NCBI GenBank assembly: GCA_016702415.1
Contig: JADJEA010000008.1
Location: 62,001 to 126,000 of the forward strand
DNA: 64,000 nucleotides
Source of the DNA: Nostocoides sp.
GTDB taxonomy: Bacteria > Actinomycetota > Actinomycetes > Actinomycetales > Dermatophilaceae
Reading direction: 5' to 3'
Position numbers and translations under genes: made by a program. This document shows positions 17,300-26,395 of the stretch, piece after piece. Below the pieces are notes generated by a model. It did not search any database and had not been told where the DNA came from. It saw only the letters and a program-made list of their open reading frames with translations. The stretch's first letter is position 1, and the number at the start of each line of letters is the position of its first letter.

Positions 17300-17728
17300 A
17301 TGAAGATCTCGGACGTGGTGCGCCAGAAGGGCGCGATGGTGGTCACGATCGTCCCCGAGGCCAGTGTGACGGACCTATTGGCCCTCCTCGCCGAGCACCG
17401 GATCGGTGCCGTCGTCGTCAGCGGCGATGGCCATGCGGTCGACGGGATTGTCAGCGAGCGCGACATCGTGCGGCACCTCCATTCGCAAGGCGCCGACGTC
17501 CTCGCCGGTCCGGTGTCGGCGATCATGACGTCCGAGGTCCGCACGGCGACCCCCGATCACAGCCTCGATGATGTCGAGACGGCGATGACCGACCACCGAA
17601 TCCGGCACGTCCCCGTGCTGATCGACGGTCACCTTGCCGCGATCGTCAGCATCGGCGACGTCGTCAAGAACCGCATCTCGGCGCTGCAGGCCGAACGCGA
17701 CCAGTTGGTGACCTATATCCAGTCCTGA
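17300..17728 (+). CDS. Tandem CBS-domain protein
   Basis: 142 aa made of two CBS domains (about residues 8-65 and 75-135). Signatures: MVVTIVPEASVTDLLALLAEHRIGA, GIVSERDIVRHL, IMTSEVRTATPDHSLDD, HRIRHVPVLIDG and the AIVSIGDVVKNRI segment. Such stand-alone pairs bind adenine nucleotides as energy sensors and are common in Proteobacteria and Actinobacteria. It has no fused catalytic domain and no clear partner nearby except the downstream protein kinase. Confidence 0.85.
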   Translation: MKISDVVRQKGAMVVTIVPEASVTDLLALLAEHRIGAVVVSGDGHAVDGIVSERDIVRHLHSQGADVLAGPVSAIMTSEVRTATPDHSLDDVETAMTDHRIRHVPVLIDGHLAAIVSIGDVVKNRISALQAERDQLVTYIQS

Positions 17729-17903
17729 CCGGCGGGTCACCCAGACCTGATCGATCGGGCTGATCGGTGGGCGCTGATCGGTCGCCGTTGTGGTCGGCAA
17801 GGGTCGTTTGAGGGACTGCGGGCTGAGGGAATGCGGGCTCGCGGGCGACTGAGGGGTCGCAGTGACGAGGCCTGGCGGGTCTCGATGACTTACCGTTGAC
17901 GCC

Positions 17904-19658
17904 ATGACGGACGTTGCGCTCGGGGGCGGGCCCCGGGGCGAGTCGCCGGGCTCCGCGGGCCTGACGGAGTTCACGACGATCGGCGGATACCGGCTCGTCC
18001 AGCAACTCGGCGAGGGCGGCATGGGGGTCGTCCACCTCGCCCTCGACCGAAGCGGCCGCGCGGTCGCGATCAAGGTGCTGCGGCCCCATGTCGCCGCCGA
18101 CCCCGCCGCCCGGACCCGGCTGGCTCGCGAGGTCGAGACGTTGAGCCGGATCCGCCACCCCAATGTCGCCGGGATCATCGACCACGACGTCGAAGGTCCC
18201 CGGCCCTTCATCGTCACCCGCTATATCGCCGGCCCGTCGCTCGACCAGGTCGTCGACGCCCACGGCAAGCTCTCCGGACCCGCGCTGCTTCAACTCGGTC
18301 GCGGCCTGGCCCAGGCGCTGCACGCGATCCACGGGGCCGGAGTCGTCCACCGGGACGTCAAACCCGGCAATGTCCTTCTCCTCGACGGTGAGCCCGTCCT
18401 GATCGACTTCGGCATCGCCCACATCGCCGACGACGAGCGCCTCACCCGCACCGGCCTGGTTATGGGTACCCCGGGCTATCTCTCGCCCGAGATCATCGAG
18501 GGCGCCGAGGTCAGCGAATCGACCGACTGGTGGGGCTGGGCCGTCACCCTGGGGTTCGCCGCCGCCGGGCGCGCGCCCTTCGGGCGAGGCTCGATGGAGG
18601 CGGTGCTGGCGCGGGTCGTGCGCGGGGACGCCGACCTCACCGGTGTCGACCCGGGGCTGGTGCCTCTCCTGGACGCCGCCCTCTCGCCCTACCCCGAGGA
18701 CCGCCCCACCGATGGGGAGATCCTCACCGCGCTGGAGACGTATGCCGAGGGCGGCCAGGTCACCGACGTCCTGCGCGCCGTGCCTCGCCGTGAGGACCCC
18801 CCCGCGGGTCCTGCAGCCACGCGGCCGATCCCGCCGGCGCCCACCGCTGTCCTGCCCCCGGTCGAGGCCGCCCGCGCGGCCCGCCCCACGACATACCCGA
18901 TCCCCGGCTCTGTCCGCCCCGCGGCCGAGCCCGCCCGTGCGGCCCGCCCCGCGTACCCGCCTCCCAATGGCCCAGGCGCCCTCGACCCAGTGCCCCCGCC
19001 GCAGGCGCTCGTCCCCGGACCGCCGCGACCGCCCATGGCGGGCGACCCGCGGATCGGGCGGGCGATGCGGACCGGGACGCTCGCGGCGCTCGGGCTCCTC
19101 CTGGTGGTGGTGGGGGCGGCATACCCCGTCCTGGCGGTGACGCTCGCCCTGCTCTGGTCGGTCGTCGCCCGCACGGCGGAACGGTCGGTGACCGCGACGG
19201 TGTTGCGGCGCCACCACCGAGGGGTGCGCCCGGGCGACTCGGCGCGCGCGATCGCCGCCGGCCCACTCCATCTCGTCACCGGCCTCGTCGCCGCGGCGGC
19301 CGCGGCCATCGTCCCCGCCATCGTCGGCTGCGGCGGGCTCTTCGCCGCCTTGCTCGTCCTGCGTGCGCTGACGCACCTGGGTGAGCGCACCACATACCAG
19401 ATCGCCCTGGCGGCGGGGATGCTCCTGGCGATCGTCTCGGCGTGGTGGGGACCCGGCGGAACCGGGCTGCGCCGGGGCAGCCGCAGCCTCGCCCGCGGCA
19501 TTGCACCCACCCCCGGTGCGGCCCAGTTCTCTGCCGGCATCTTCATCGCCGTCGCGGCCGGGCTGGTGCTCTTCATGCGCCTCCGCACGGGTATGCCGAT
19601 CTGGACCCCCTGGACGCAACCCCCCGGGATCCTGTCCTCACTCGATCTGACCGGTTAG
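17904..19658 (+). CDS. Membrane Ser/Thr protein kinase with multi-pass C-terminal domain
   Basis: 584 aa from the ATG at 17904. Kinase domain about residues 28-280: glycine loop LGEGGMGVVH, ATP Lys57 in VAIKVLR, catalytic HRDVKPGN (Asp151), DFG at 168-170, and GYLSPEI in the activation segment. A Pro/Ala-rich linker (about 290-370) follows. Instead of one helix plus PASTA repeats, the C-terminus has about four to five hydrophobic segments spread over some 200 residues (LAALGLLLVVVGAAYPVLAVT, then HLVTGLVAAAAAAIVPAIVG and further). All catalytic residues are present, so it should be active. Substrates are unknown. Confidence 0.85.
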   Translation: MTDVALGGGPRGESPGSAGLTEFTTIGGYRLVQQLGEGGMGVVHLALDRSGRAVAIKVLRPHVAADPAARTRLAREVETLSRIRHPNVAGIIDHDVEGPRPFIVTRYIAGPSLDQVVDAHGKLSGPALLQLGRGLAQALHAIHGAGVVHRDVKPGNVLLLDGEPVLIDFGIAHIADDERLTRTGLVMGTPGYLSPEIIEGAEVSESTDWWGWAVTLGFAAAGRAPFGRGSMEAVLARVVRGDADLTGVDPGLVPLLDAALSPYPEDRPTDGEILTALETYAEGGQVTDVLRAVPRREDPPAGPAATRPIPPAPTAVLPPVEAARAARPTTYPIPGSVRPAAEPARAARPAYPPPNGPGALDPVPPPQALVPGPPRPPMAGDPRIGRAMRTGTLAALGLLLVVVGAAYPVLAVTLALLWSVVARTAERSVTATVLRRHHRGVRPGDSARAIAAGPLHLVTGLVAAAAAAIVPAIVGCGGLFAALLVLRALTHLGERTTYQIALAAGMLLAIVSAWWGPGGTGLRRGSRSLARGIAPTPGAAQFSAGIFIAVAAGLVLFMRLRTGMPIWTPWTQPPGILSSLDLTG

Positions 19659-19727
19659 CGCCCTGCGACCCGGCCGCGCCGCGGGGTCGCACCGCGCCAC
19701 CGCTGGTCGCAGGGCAAGATAGGCGCC

Positions 19728-20741
19728 GTGGGCGTCGTGGACTGGGTGGACCGGCAGCAACGGCGCTACCGGGTGCTCGGTTATCCCATCGCGGTGATCT
19801 ACAAGTTCTTCGACGACGCCGGCGGCTATCTCGCGGCGATGCTCGCCTATTACGCCTTCGTCAGCCTTTTCCCTTCCCTGCTGCTGCTCGCGACCATCCT
19901 CTCGATCGTCCTGCGCAACCGACCGGACCTCCAGGCCGAGATCATCTCCTCGGCGCTGTCGTCCGTGCCCGTCATCGGTCAGCAGCTCGGCGACCCGAGG
20001 TCCCTCAGCGGCGGGACGGTCGGCGTCGTCGTCGGGATCGCGTTCGCCCTCTATGGCGGGCTCGGTGTGGGCAACGCCCTGCAATACGCGATGAACACCA
20101 TCTGGGGGGTCGAGCGCAATAGCCGCCCCAACCCGCTCATGGCCCGCGTCCGCAGTCTCCTCCTCGTCTTCACCGCCGGTCTGGCGGTGTTGGCGACGAC
20201 GGCGATCGCGACGATCAGCTCGACCTATAGCGGCTGGCCGCGCACCATCCGCGTCGTCGTGCTCGTGCTGACCTTCCTGATCAACACCGGAATCTTCCTG
20301 CTCGCCTTCCGGGTCGGGGCGGGGCGACCGCGGCGCCGCCACCAGTTGCCCGGCGCGATCGTCGCCGCCCTCGGGTGGCACGCGCTCCAGAACTACGGCT
20401 TGCTCTATGTCGGGCGCGTCATCCGGCGGACCTCGACGTCCACGTCCAATGGCGTGGTCGCCTTCGTCATCGGGTTGATCTCGTTCTTCTATCTCGCTGC
20501 CGTGCTCGTGGTGCTGTGCGCCGAAATCAATGTCGTCGCGGCCAACCGGCTCTATCCGCGGGCCCTGCTGACGCCGTTCACCGACAATGTCCGCCTCACC
20601 GACGCCGACGTCCGGGCGTATGCCGCGCAGGCCCGCACGATGCGGACCAAGGCCTACGAGGTCATCGACGTGACCTTCCACCGGGAGGATGCCGCGCAGG
20701 CGGGGCAAATCGTCGACCCGACCCCGCCGCGGCCCACGTGA
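19728..20741 (+). CDS. YihY/BrkB-family inner-membrane protein
   Basis: 337 aa from the GTG at 19728. Six hydrophobic segments with the family signature LAAMLAYYAFVSLFPSLLLL early and FYLAAVLVVLCAEINVV near the end. This family was once annotated as ribonuclease BN, which is incorrect for YihY; its real function is not settled. The soluble C-terminal tail is short. Codirectional with the kinase upstream, 69 bases away. Confidence 0.85.
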   Translation: MGVVDWVDRQQRRYRVLGYPIAVIYKFFDDAGGYLAAMLAYYAFVSLFPSLLLLATILSIVLRNRPDLQAEIISSALSSVPVIGQQLGDPRSLSGGTVGVVVGIAFALYGGLGVGNALQYAMNTIWGVERNSRPNPLMARVRSLLLVFTAGLAVLATTAIATISSTYSGWPRTIRVVVLVLTFLINTGIFLLAFRVGAGRPRRRHQLPGAIVAALGWHALQNYGLLYVGRVIRRTSTSTSNGVVAFVIGLISFFYLAAVLVVLCAEINVVAANRLYPRALLTPFTDNVRLTDADVRAYAAQARTMRTKAYEVIDVTFHREDAAQAGQIVDPTPPRPT

Positions 20742-20943
20742 GTGCGTCGTGGTCGGCGAGAGCGTCTCGGGCGAGAGGTTCGGTGCGAGGATTTCGGGTG
20801 GAGGATCACACCTCCCGGCCGGCTGGCGCGCTCGTGCCGTCTGCTATCAGAACGTCGTGACACAGCGTGAGGGTCGTCCCGCCGCCGCCGCGTGGTTCCG
20901 GTGGGCGGAACGACAGGGGGGCCAGTGTTGGGGGGAAACGAGG

Positions 20944-20962
20944 TTAGGTTACCCTAACCTCG
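20944..20962. promoter_or_regulatory. IdeR/DtxR iron box upstream of feoAB
   Basis: TTAGGTTACCCTAACCTCG matches 15 of 19 positions of the DtxR/IdeR consensus (TTAGGTTAGGCTAACCTAA) and is nearly palindromic. It ends 46 bases before the feoA ATG. Iron-loaded IdeR/DtxR would shut off feoAB here. Confidence 0.82.
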
Positions 20963-21008
20963 TCGGCCTGGAGCGGCCGGGGATCGGCTCAGCGGGAAGG
21001 AGAGGTGC

Positions 21009-21413
21009 ATGTCCGCCGTCTCGTCGCGGCTGAGCGCGCGCGTCGTCGCATGCGGTCCAGACGACGGCGAAACTGTCGCCGATCTGGTGCCGGGCTGCCG
21101 GGAGGTGCGGGTATGCGGCCTCGCCGGCGTCGAGGCGGAGGTGGCCCGCCGCCTGACGGACCTCGGGTTCACTCCCGGCGCCCTTGTCGCCGTGACCAGA
21201 CGCGCTCCCTTCGGCGGGCCCTTGCTGGTGCGGGTCGCTGACTACGAGGTCGCCCTGCGCCGCGGGGAGGCCCAGGCGATCCGGGTCACCCCCGCCCTCC
21301 CGGCCGAGTCGTGCCCGGTCGCCGAACCGGGCCGCGCGACCGACGTACGCCCAGACGTCGACCCGAACCACGCGTCCGGACCGGAAACGGTCGAGAAGCT
21401 GGTTCAGCGGTGA
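21009..21413 (+). CDS. feoA: Ferrous iron transport protein A
   Basis: 134 aa; the ATG at 21009 is preceded by AAGGAGAGG. The core is a FeoA SH3-like domain (ETVADLVPG near residue 20, RRLTDLGFTPGALVAVTRR, and VRVADYEVALRRGEAQAI). Residues after about 100 are an extra acidic tail not found in minimal FeoA proteins. It assists FeoB in ferrous iron uptake. Its stop overlaps the feoB GTG. Confidence 0.87.
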   Translation: MSAVSSRLSARVVACGPDDGETVADLVPGCREVRVCGLAGVEAEVARRLTDLGFTPGALVAVTRRAPFGGPLLVRVADYEVALRRGEAQAIRVTPALPAESCPVAEPGRATDVRPDVDPNHASGPETVEKLVQR

Positions 21414-23358
21414 CCGCCCACCATCACCGCCACCCCGGCGGGGGCGGCCACGCGTTGACCGAGGGCGTTCACCTGGCCCTGGTCGGCAGTCCCAATTCGG
21501 GCAAGACGACACTCTTCAACGCGCTGACCGGCCTGCGCGCCAAGACCGGCAACTACCCGGGCGTCACGGTCGCGAAGTACGAGGGTCGGGCCCGCATGGG
21601 GGGCATCGACGTCGTCATCGAGGATCTCCCGGGGACCTACAGCCTCGACCCGATCAGCCTCGACGAGCAGGTCGTCATCGACACGCTCGATCCCAACGAC
21701 GCCCAGACACCCACTCCGGACGGACTGCTGGTGCTCCTTGACGCGACCACGCTGCGGCGGTCGTTGGGGCTCTTCGCCCAGGTCATGATGAGCGGCCTGC
21801 CCGCCTGCGTCGTGGTCACCTTCGCCGACGAGCTCCAGGCGCGCGGCGGCCATCTCGACGTCGCCGGGCTCGAGAGGGCTCTCGGTGTCCCGGTCGTCGT
21901 GGTGACTGCCGGTGACAAGGCGCAGGCGCGCGCCCTCGAGGACAAAGTGGCCCAGTGGCGGGAGTGGAGTCGACCGCCGCTGGCGCCGCCGATCGACCCG
22001 ACCGAGAACGCCGCGTGGGTGGAATCGGTGCTGGAGCGCGCGGCATACGTCCCCGCCGGGAGCGATCCCCGCAGTAGCCGACTCGACGCGGTCCTCTTGC
22101 ACCCCCTCTTCGGCGGGCTGGTGTTCTTTGCGGTGATGTTCACCTTCTTCCAGGTGATCTTCACCCTCGCCGCGCCCTGCAGGGCTATGTCGAGCGGCTG
22201 TTCGCGTGGCTGGGGGGCCAGGCCGCCGATCGCATCGACAATGCGTGGCTGGCCAGCTTCGTCAGCGATGCGGTGTTCGGGGGGATCGGCGGCGTCCTCG
22301 TCTTCCTGCCCCAGATCGCCCTCCTCTTCCTCATGATCTCGCTCCTCGAGGGCGTCGGGTATATGTCGCGCGCGGCCGTCATCATGGACCGGCTCATGGC
22401 CAGATTCGGTCTGGAGGGGCGCGCGTTCGTCAGCCTCCTGTCGTCCGTCGCGTGTGCGATCCCCGGGATCATGGCGACCCGGACGCTGCCCTCGGCTCGC
22501 GACCGCCTCGCGACGATGATGGCCGCGCCGCTGATGACCTGCTCGGCGCGCCTGCCCGTCTTCGTCCTGCTGATCTCGATGCTGGTCTCGCCCGACGCGC
22601 GGATCGGGCCGGTCGGCGCCCAGGGGATGGCACTCTTCGGCCTCTATCTGCTCGGAGGGCTCTCGTCGCTGCTCGCGGCGGCGGTGTTCAAGAAGGTCAC
22701 TCGCGGGCACGGTAAGCCGTTGCCGTTCTATATGGAGATGCCGCCCTATCGGGTGCCGAGCCTGCGGGGCGTTCTCTTCGCGGTCTGGGATGCGTGCCGG
22801 TCGTTCCTGCGCAAGGTCACCCACATCATCCTCACGACCACCGTCCTCCTCTTCCTCCTGCTCAACCTGCCGACGCGGGACACCGGGCAGATGCAGGCCG
22901 CCGGGGTCGACGTCGCCGACCCGGCGGCGGTCTCGGCATACGTCCTGGACAACTCGTATGCCGCCGACATCGGCCGGGCCGTCTCCCCGGTCTTTGCGCC
23001 GCTGGGATTCGACTGGCGGGTCAACGTCGGGGTGCTGTCCTCGCTCGCCGCCCGGGAGGTCTTCGTCGCGACGATGGGGCAGGTGGCCGCTGCGGAGGAC
23101 CCCGAGAATCCGCGCGCAGCGCTGGCCGCGATGACATATACCGAGGGTCCGAACGAGGGGGAGAAGCTGTTCACGCCGCCGACGCTCGCCGCGCTCCTGG
23201 TGTTCTTTGTCTATGCGCTTCAGTGCATGTCGACGATCGGGGTGCTGCGGCGCGAGACCGGCGGGTGGACGTGGCCGGCGATCGGATTCGGCTATCTCTT
23301 CGTCCTCGCGTGGGGCATGGCCCTCCTCACCCACACGATCGTCGGTGCGCTGACGTGA
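21410..23358 (+). CDS. feoB: Ferrous iron transporter FeoB, interrupted by an apparent 1-base deletion
   Basis: The GTG at 21410 overlaps the feoA stop. A His-rich N-terminus (TAHHHRHPGGGGH) precedes the G domain: G1 GSPNSGKTT, G3 DLPGTYSL, switch region NYPGVTVAKYEG. The membrane part (VFGGIGGVLVFLPQIALLF, IPGIMATRTL) continues in another frame beginning near 22180. Adding one C to the CCC at 22175-22177 restores GYVERLFAWLGGQAADRIDN and one 649-residue protein, usual for FeoB. Probably a sequencing error. Imports Fe2+ under iron limitation through the upstream iron box. Confidence 0.85.
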
Positions 23359-23939
23359 CGCGGCTGGTCCCGATGCACCCCGAAGAGGTCACCGGCGACC
23401 CCCGCTCCCTCGCCTGGGTCATGGACCCGGCATCGGTCCCGGTGCAGGGGGTGGTCGCCTCGGTGCCGGGCCGGCTGGGGGACCTGGTCTCCGCCGGGAT
23501 CGTATGCCGTGTCGCCGCCCTCCCGGGGTCGGTCGTGGTCACCCTCGGGGACCGGGCGACGTGGGCGCGTGATGGTGCCGTCGTGCGGACCGCCCTGCAT
23601 GAGGCCCTGGGGGAGCCGGAGGGCTGGCGGGTCGCCGAGTCCGACGACGCCGCCATCGCCGCGGCCGTGACGGAATTCCTCGAGGGTCCGGCCGCGGACG
23701 TCGTGCGCCGACACGGTGGATCGGTGCGCGTCGTGGGGGTCGTCGACGGGACGGTCACGCTCGAGGTGGGGGGCGCGTGCGCGGGTTGCCCCGCGGCGGG
23801 CTTGACCATCGGGACGACGCTGCACCACGGCATACGAGAGGAGGTGGCTGGGGTACGCGAGGTTGTGGTGACCGAGGTCGCCAGCCCTCGGTTCGTCTCG
23901 TTGGCCAGCTTGCTGCGGACCCGCTCGCCCGCCGGATGA
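23355..23939 (+). CDS. NifU C-terminal-domain protein, third gene of the feo operon
   Basis: The GTG at 23355 overlaps the feoB stop. Product 194 aa. Residues about 100-180 are a NifU/Nfu-like domain (AVTEFLEGPAADVVRRHGGSV, then GACAGCPAAGLTIGTTL) keeping the CxxC pair that binds Fe-S clusters. The N-terminal half is variable. In place of FeoC, the operon ends with this candidate iron-sulfur carrier or redox sensor. Function is inferred from the domain and position. Confidence 0.8.
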   Translation: MTRLVPMHPEEVTGDPRSLAWVMDPASVPVQGVVASVPGRLGDLVSAGIVCRVAALPGSVVVTLGDRATWARDGAVVRTALHEALGEPEGWRVAESDDAAIAAAVTEFLEGPAADVVRRHGGSVRVVGVVDGTVTLEVGGACAGCPAAGLTIGTTLHHGIREEVAGVREVVVTEVASPRFVSLASLLRTRSPAG

Positions 23940-24018
23940 GGCCGATTTCGCGGCCGGTCGGCGTCGATCGGGGGGCGCTGTGTAGGGGTGGGGGTCGAGG
24001 CGACTCGGTCGGTCAGCG

Positions 24019-24067
24019 CGGTCAGCCGGCCCGGTCAGCCGGCCCGGTCGGCCGGCCCGGTCAGCCC
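24019..24067. repeat. 13-bp tandem repeat between convergent genes
   Basis: Nearly four copies of CGGTCAGCCGGCC (starts 24019, 24032, 24045, 24058) between the stops of the NifU-like gene and gpsA. The GGCC cores can pair, so it may aid termination. Confidence 0.6.
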
Positions 24068-24071
24068 AAGG

Positions 24072-25064
24072 TCAGCCCGGCTCGTCCTCGTGGCCCGGCG
24101 TCGGGCCTAGTCCGCGATAGGCCTCGCGCGGGTCGACGCTGCCGGTGACCACGCCATACATCGTCTCGTGGATCGGGAGCATCTGGTCGTAGCGTTCGGC
24201 CAGCTCGTGGGTCGTGACCGCCGTCTTGAGCCCCTCGGCGACCATCGTCATCCCGCCGGTGATCTCCTCCAGCGTCATCCCACGGCCGAGTTTCTCGCCG
24301 ACGGTGCGGTTGCGGGACGCCGGGCTGAGGCAGGTCGCGATGAGGTCACCCATCCCCGCGAGGCCGGCGAACGTCGTCGCCTCGCCGCCCATCGCCACGC
24401 CGAGGCGGATGAGTTCGGCCAGACCGCGGGTCATCACCATGGCGCGAGTGTTGTCGCCGACGCCGAGACCCTCGGCCATGCCACAGGCCAGGGCGACGAC
24501 ATTCTTCAGCGCCCCGCCCAATTCGCATCCAATGACGTCGTGGTTGGTGTAGACGCGGAAGGACCCCGACGACAGCACCTGCTGCAGCGCCCGGGCGACC
24601 GCGAGGTCGGGGGTCGCGACGACGGATGCCGCGGCCTGTCCGGCCATGATCTCGCGGGCGATATTGGGCCCGGTCAGCGCGGCGACGGGATGGTTCGGCA
24701 ACTCCTCCTGGATGACCTGGGTCATCCGCAACAGGCTGCCCTGCTCGAAACCTTTGGCGAGGCTGACGATCGGGATCCACGGCCGGACGTACGGCCGGGC
24801 CTGCGCGGTCGTGCTGCGGACGGCGCCGGTGGGGACGCCGACGATGAGGAGTTCGGCGTGCCGGATGGCCTGCTCGAAGTCCGACGTGGCCTTGAGCTTC
24901 TTTGCAAGCGTGAACCCCGGGAGATAGGTGGAGTTCGTATGCCGCTGGTTCACCTCCTCGACGACCGTCTCGTTGCGCGCCCACAGGAGGGTGTCGTGCT
25001 TCCGGGCGACGAGCGACGCCACCGTCGTTCCCCAGTTGCCGCCACCTAGGATCGTGACCTTCAC
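24072..25064 (-). CDS. gpsA: NAD(P)-dependent glycerol-3-phosphate dehydrogenase
   Basis: GTG start at 25064 (VKVTILGGGNWGTTVASLVA). Product 330 aa. N-terminal Rossmann GGGNWG, then LLIVGVPTGAVR, VSLAKGFEQGS, ALTGPNIAREI, and the C-terminal catalytic region ELGGALKNVVALACGMAEGLG with the conserved Lys, then TFAGLAGMGDLIATC. It makes sn-glycerol-3-phosphate from dihydroxyacetone phosphate for lipid synthesis. Its neighbourhood contains glpD and an AGPS-like enzyme, so glycerol-phosphate handling is grouped here. Confidence 0.93.
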   Translation of the reverse strand: MKVTILGGGNWGTTVASLVARKHDTLLWARNETVVEEVNQRHTNSTYLPGFTLAKKLKATSDFEQAIRHAELLIVGVPTGAVRSTTAQARPYVRPWIPIVSLAKGFEQGSLLRMTQVIQEELPNHPVAALTGPNIAREIMAGQAAASVVATPDLAVARALQQVLSSGSFRVYTNHDVIGCELGGALKNVVALACGMAEGLGVGDNTRAMVMTRGLAELIRLGVAMGGEATTFAGLAGMGDLIATCLSPASRNRTVGEKLGRGMTLEEITGGMTMVAEGLKTAVTTHELAERYDQMLPIHETMYGVVTGSVDPREAYRGLGPTPGHEDEPG

Positions 25065-25227
25065 GTATGCCGCCTCCTCGCCGCGCGCCCGTGCGGCGCT
25101 CGGGGCGAGTCTGCCAGCCAGGAGCGTTGGTGTCGCCCCCCGAGCGGAGGCAGATGCCCCGGGTCCGGGCGGAGCGCGTCGATCCCCAGGGTTCGCGCCC
25201 TCCCGGCTCGCTGCCCCGAACCCTCGG

Positions 25228-26280
25228 CTACAGCAATGGCCGGGGCTCGGGTGGCGTTGAGCGTGGAGACGGGGTGTGGGGCGGGATCGGTGTAGCCGGG
25301 GGTTCGGCTCCTGACGCGGGCGGGTCGGGCAGGGTCGACGCGGGCGGGTCGGGAGGGGCAGACGCGGGCGGAGGGGCAGACGCGGGCGGGGCGGGGTCGG
25401 GAGGCACGGGCGTGGACGGCGGGGGGAGGTCGATGGCGACCCCGCGCCATACGACCGCCACCAGGGAAGCCGCGACGATCGCCTCCGCCCACAGGAATGC
25501 CGCGTAGTCGAGCAGGCAGCCCATCGGCGGTCCGCCGGGCGCGGTATTGCGGAAGGCGGCGAGGGCGAACAGCGTGGCGGCCATCCAGCCCATGGCCGGC
25601 CAGACGAGACCGCTACGGCGGCGGATGATGACCCACGCTGCGGCGGCGACCGCGAGGGCGAGCGCCCACATGACGGCGACCATGAGCAGCGCCATCGCCG
25701 TCGACCCGCGGGTTCGATGGAGAGTGAGGTCGAGTTGGACGTCGTGGTCGGTGCCGGCGGTCGTCCCGCCGAGGCGGAAGAGGGGATCGGACCCGTCCAG
25801 CGCCACACCGACGGGCACCGGCTCGCCGCCCGCCGCCGCCGCGACATAGACCCGAGTCGCGTACCGGTCGAAGGGGTATGCCGTCACGTCCCCCGCCGCG
25901 AGTTCGACGGTGACCATCTGCGCGGAGATCCGCCGGTGCGCGGGGAAGCGGAGGTCGGCATCGGTCAGTCCGGAGAGGGTCACGGTGAGGTCCTCGCTCG
26001 GGGAGGAGTCGGCGTCGTCGGCGAGATCCCCCTCCGGCAGCGCCCAGACCCGCAGGTCGAGGGAGTTGGCCGCGGCGTTGACCTTCTCCACCGTCGCCTC
26101 GACGCGGACCCGCCCCGAGGCCGCGCTCGCGACGGACGTTCGCACGCTGCCGCCGCTGCCGTCGACCCACCAGGCGGCGACGCCGAGCAGGGACGCGAGC
26201 AGGGCCGCGCCCAGGGCGAACGCGGTCCGAGCGAGATGGGTGCGGTCCCTCAGGAGGCCAGGCGGGCGGCGGGCGATCAT
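25228..26280 (-). CDS. DUF4436 membrane protein with Pro-rich tail
   Basis: 350 aa from the ATG at 26280. One N-terminal helix (FALGAALLASLLGVAAWWV), an extracytoplasmic beta-rich domain with AYPFDRYATRVYV, then three more helices (ALLMVAVMWALALAVAAAAWVI; PAMGWMAATLFALAAF; AAFLWAEAIVAASLVAVVW). The NTAPGGPPMGCLLDY segment is typical of DUF4436. The last 60 residues are almost all Pro/Ala/Ser (repeats such as PPASAPPDPPAST), coded by GGGCGG-rich DNA. Role unknown. The 163 bases to gpsA hold no gene. Confidence 0.75.
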   Translation of the reverse strand: MIARRPPGLLRDRTHLARTAFALGAALLASLLGVAAWWVDGSGGSVRTSVASAASGRVRVEATVEKVNAAANSLDLRVWALPEGDLADDADSSPSEDLTVTLSGLTDADLRFPAHRRISAQMVTVELAAGDVTAYPFDRYATRVYVAAAAGGEPVPVGVALDGSDPLFRLGGTTAGTDHDVQLDLTLHRTRGSTAMALLMVAVMWALALAVAAAAWVIIRRRSGLVWPAMGWMAATLFALAAFRNTAPGGPPMGCLLDYAAFLWAEAIVAASLVAVVWRGVAIDLPPPSTPVPPDPAPPASAPPPASAPPDPPASTLPDPPASGAEPPATPIPPHTPSPRSTPPEPRPLL

Positions 26281-26395
26281 GCGGCCCAGTCAAGCGGATA
26301 CCGTCGCCGAGTGTGGGGCCGGCGTCGCCGCCTCCTCCGTCGGTGATCCGGCCCCTCCTGCCGTATGCCGCGGTCGCCCGGGGCGGACGCGTCGA

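Noticed and set aside
17904..19658. PknB-type kinase with PASTA repeats
   Set aside because: No PASTA-like repeats are visible after the linker; the C-terminal region is hydrophobic throughout.
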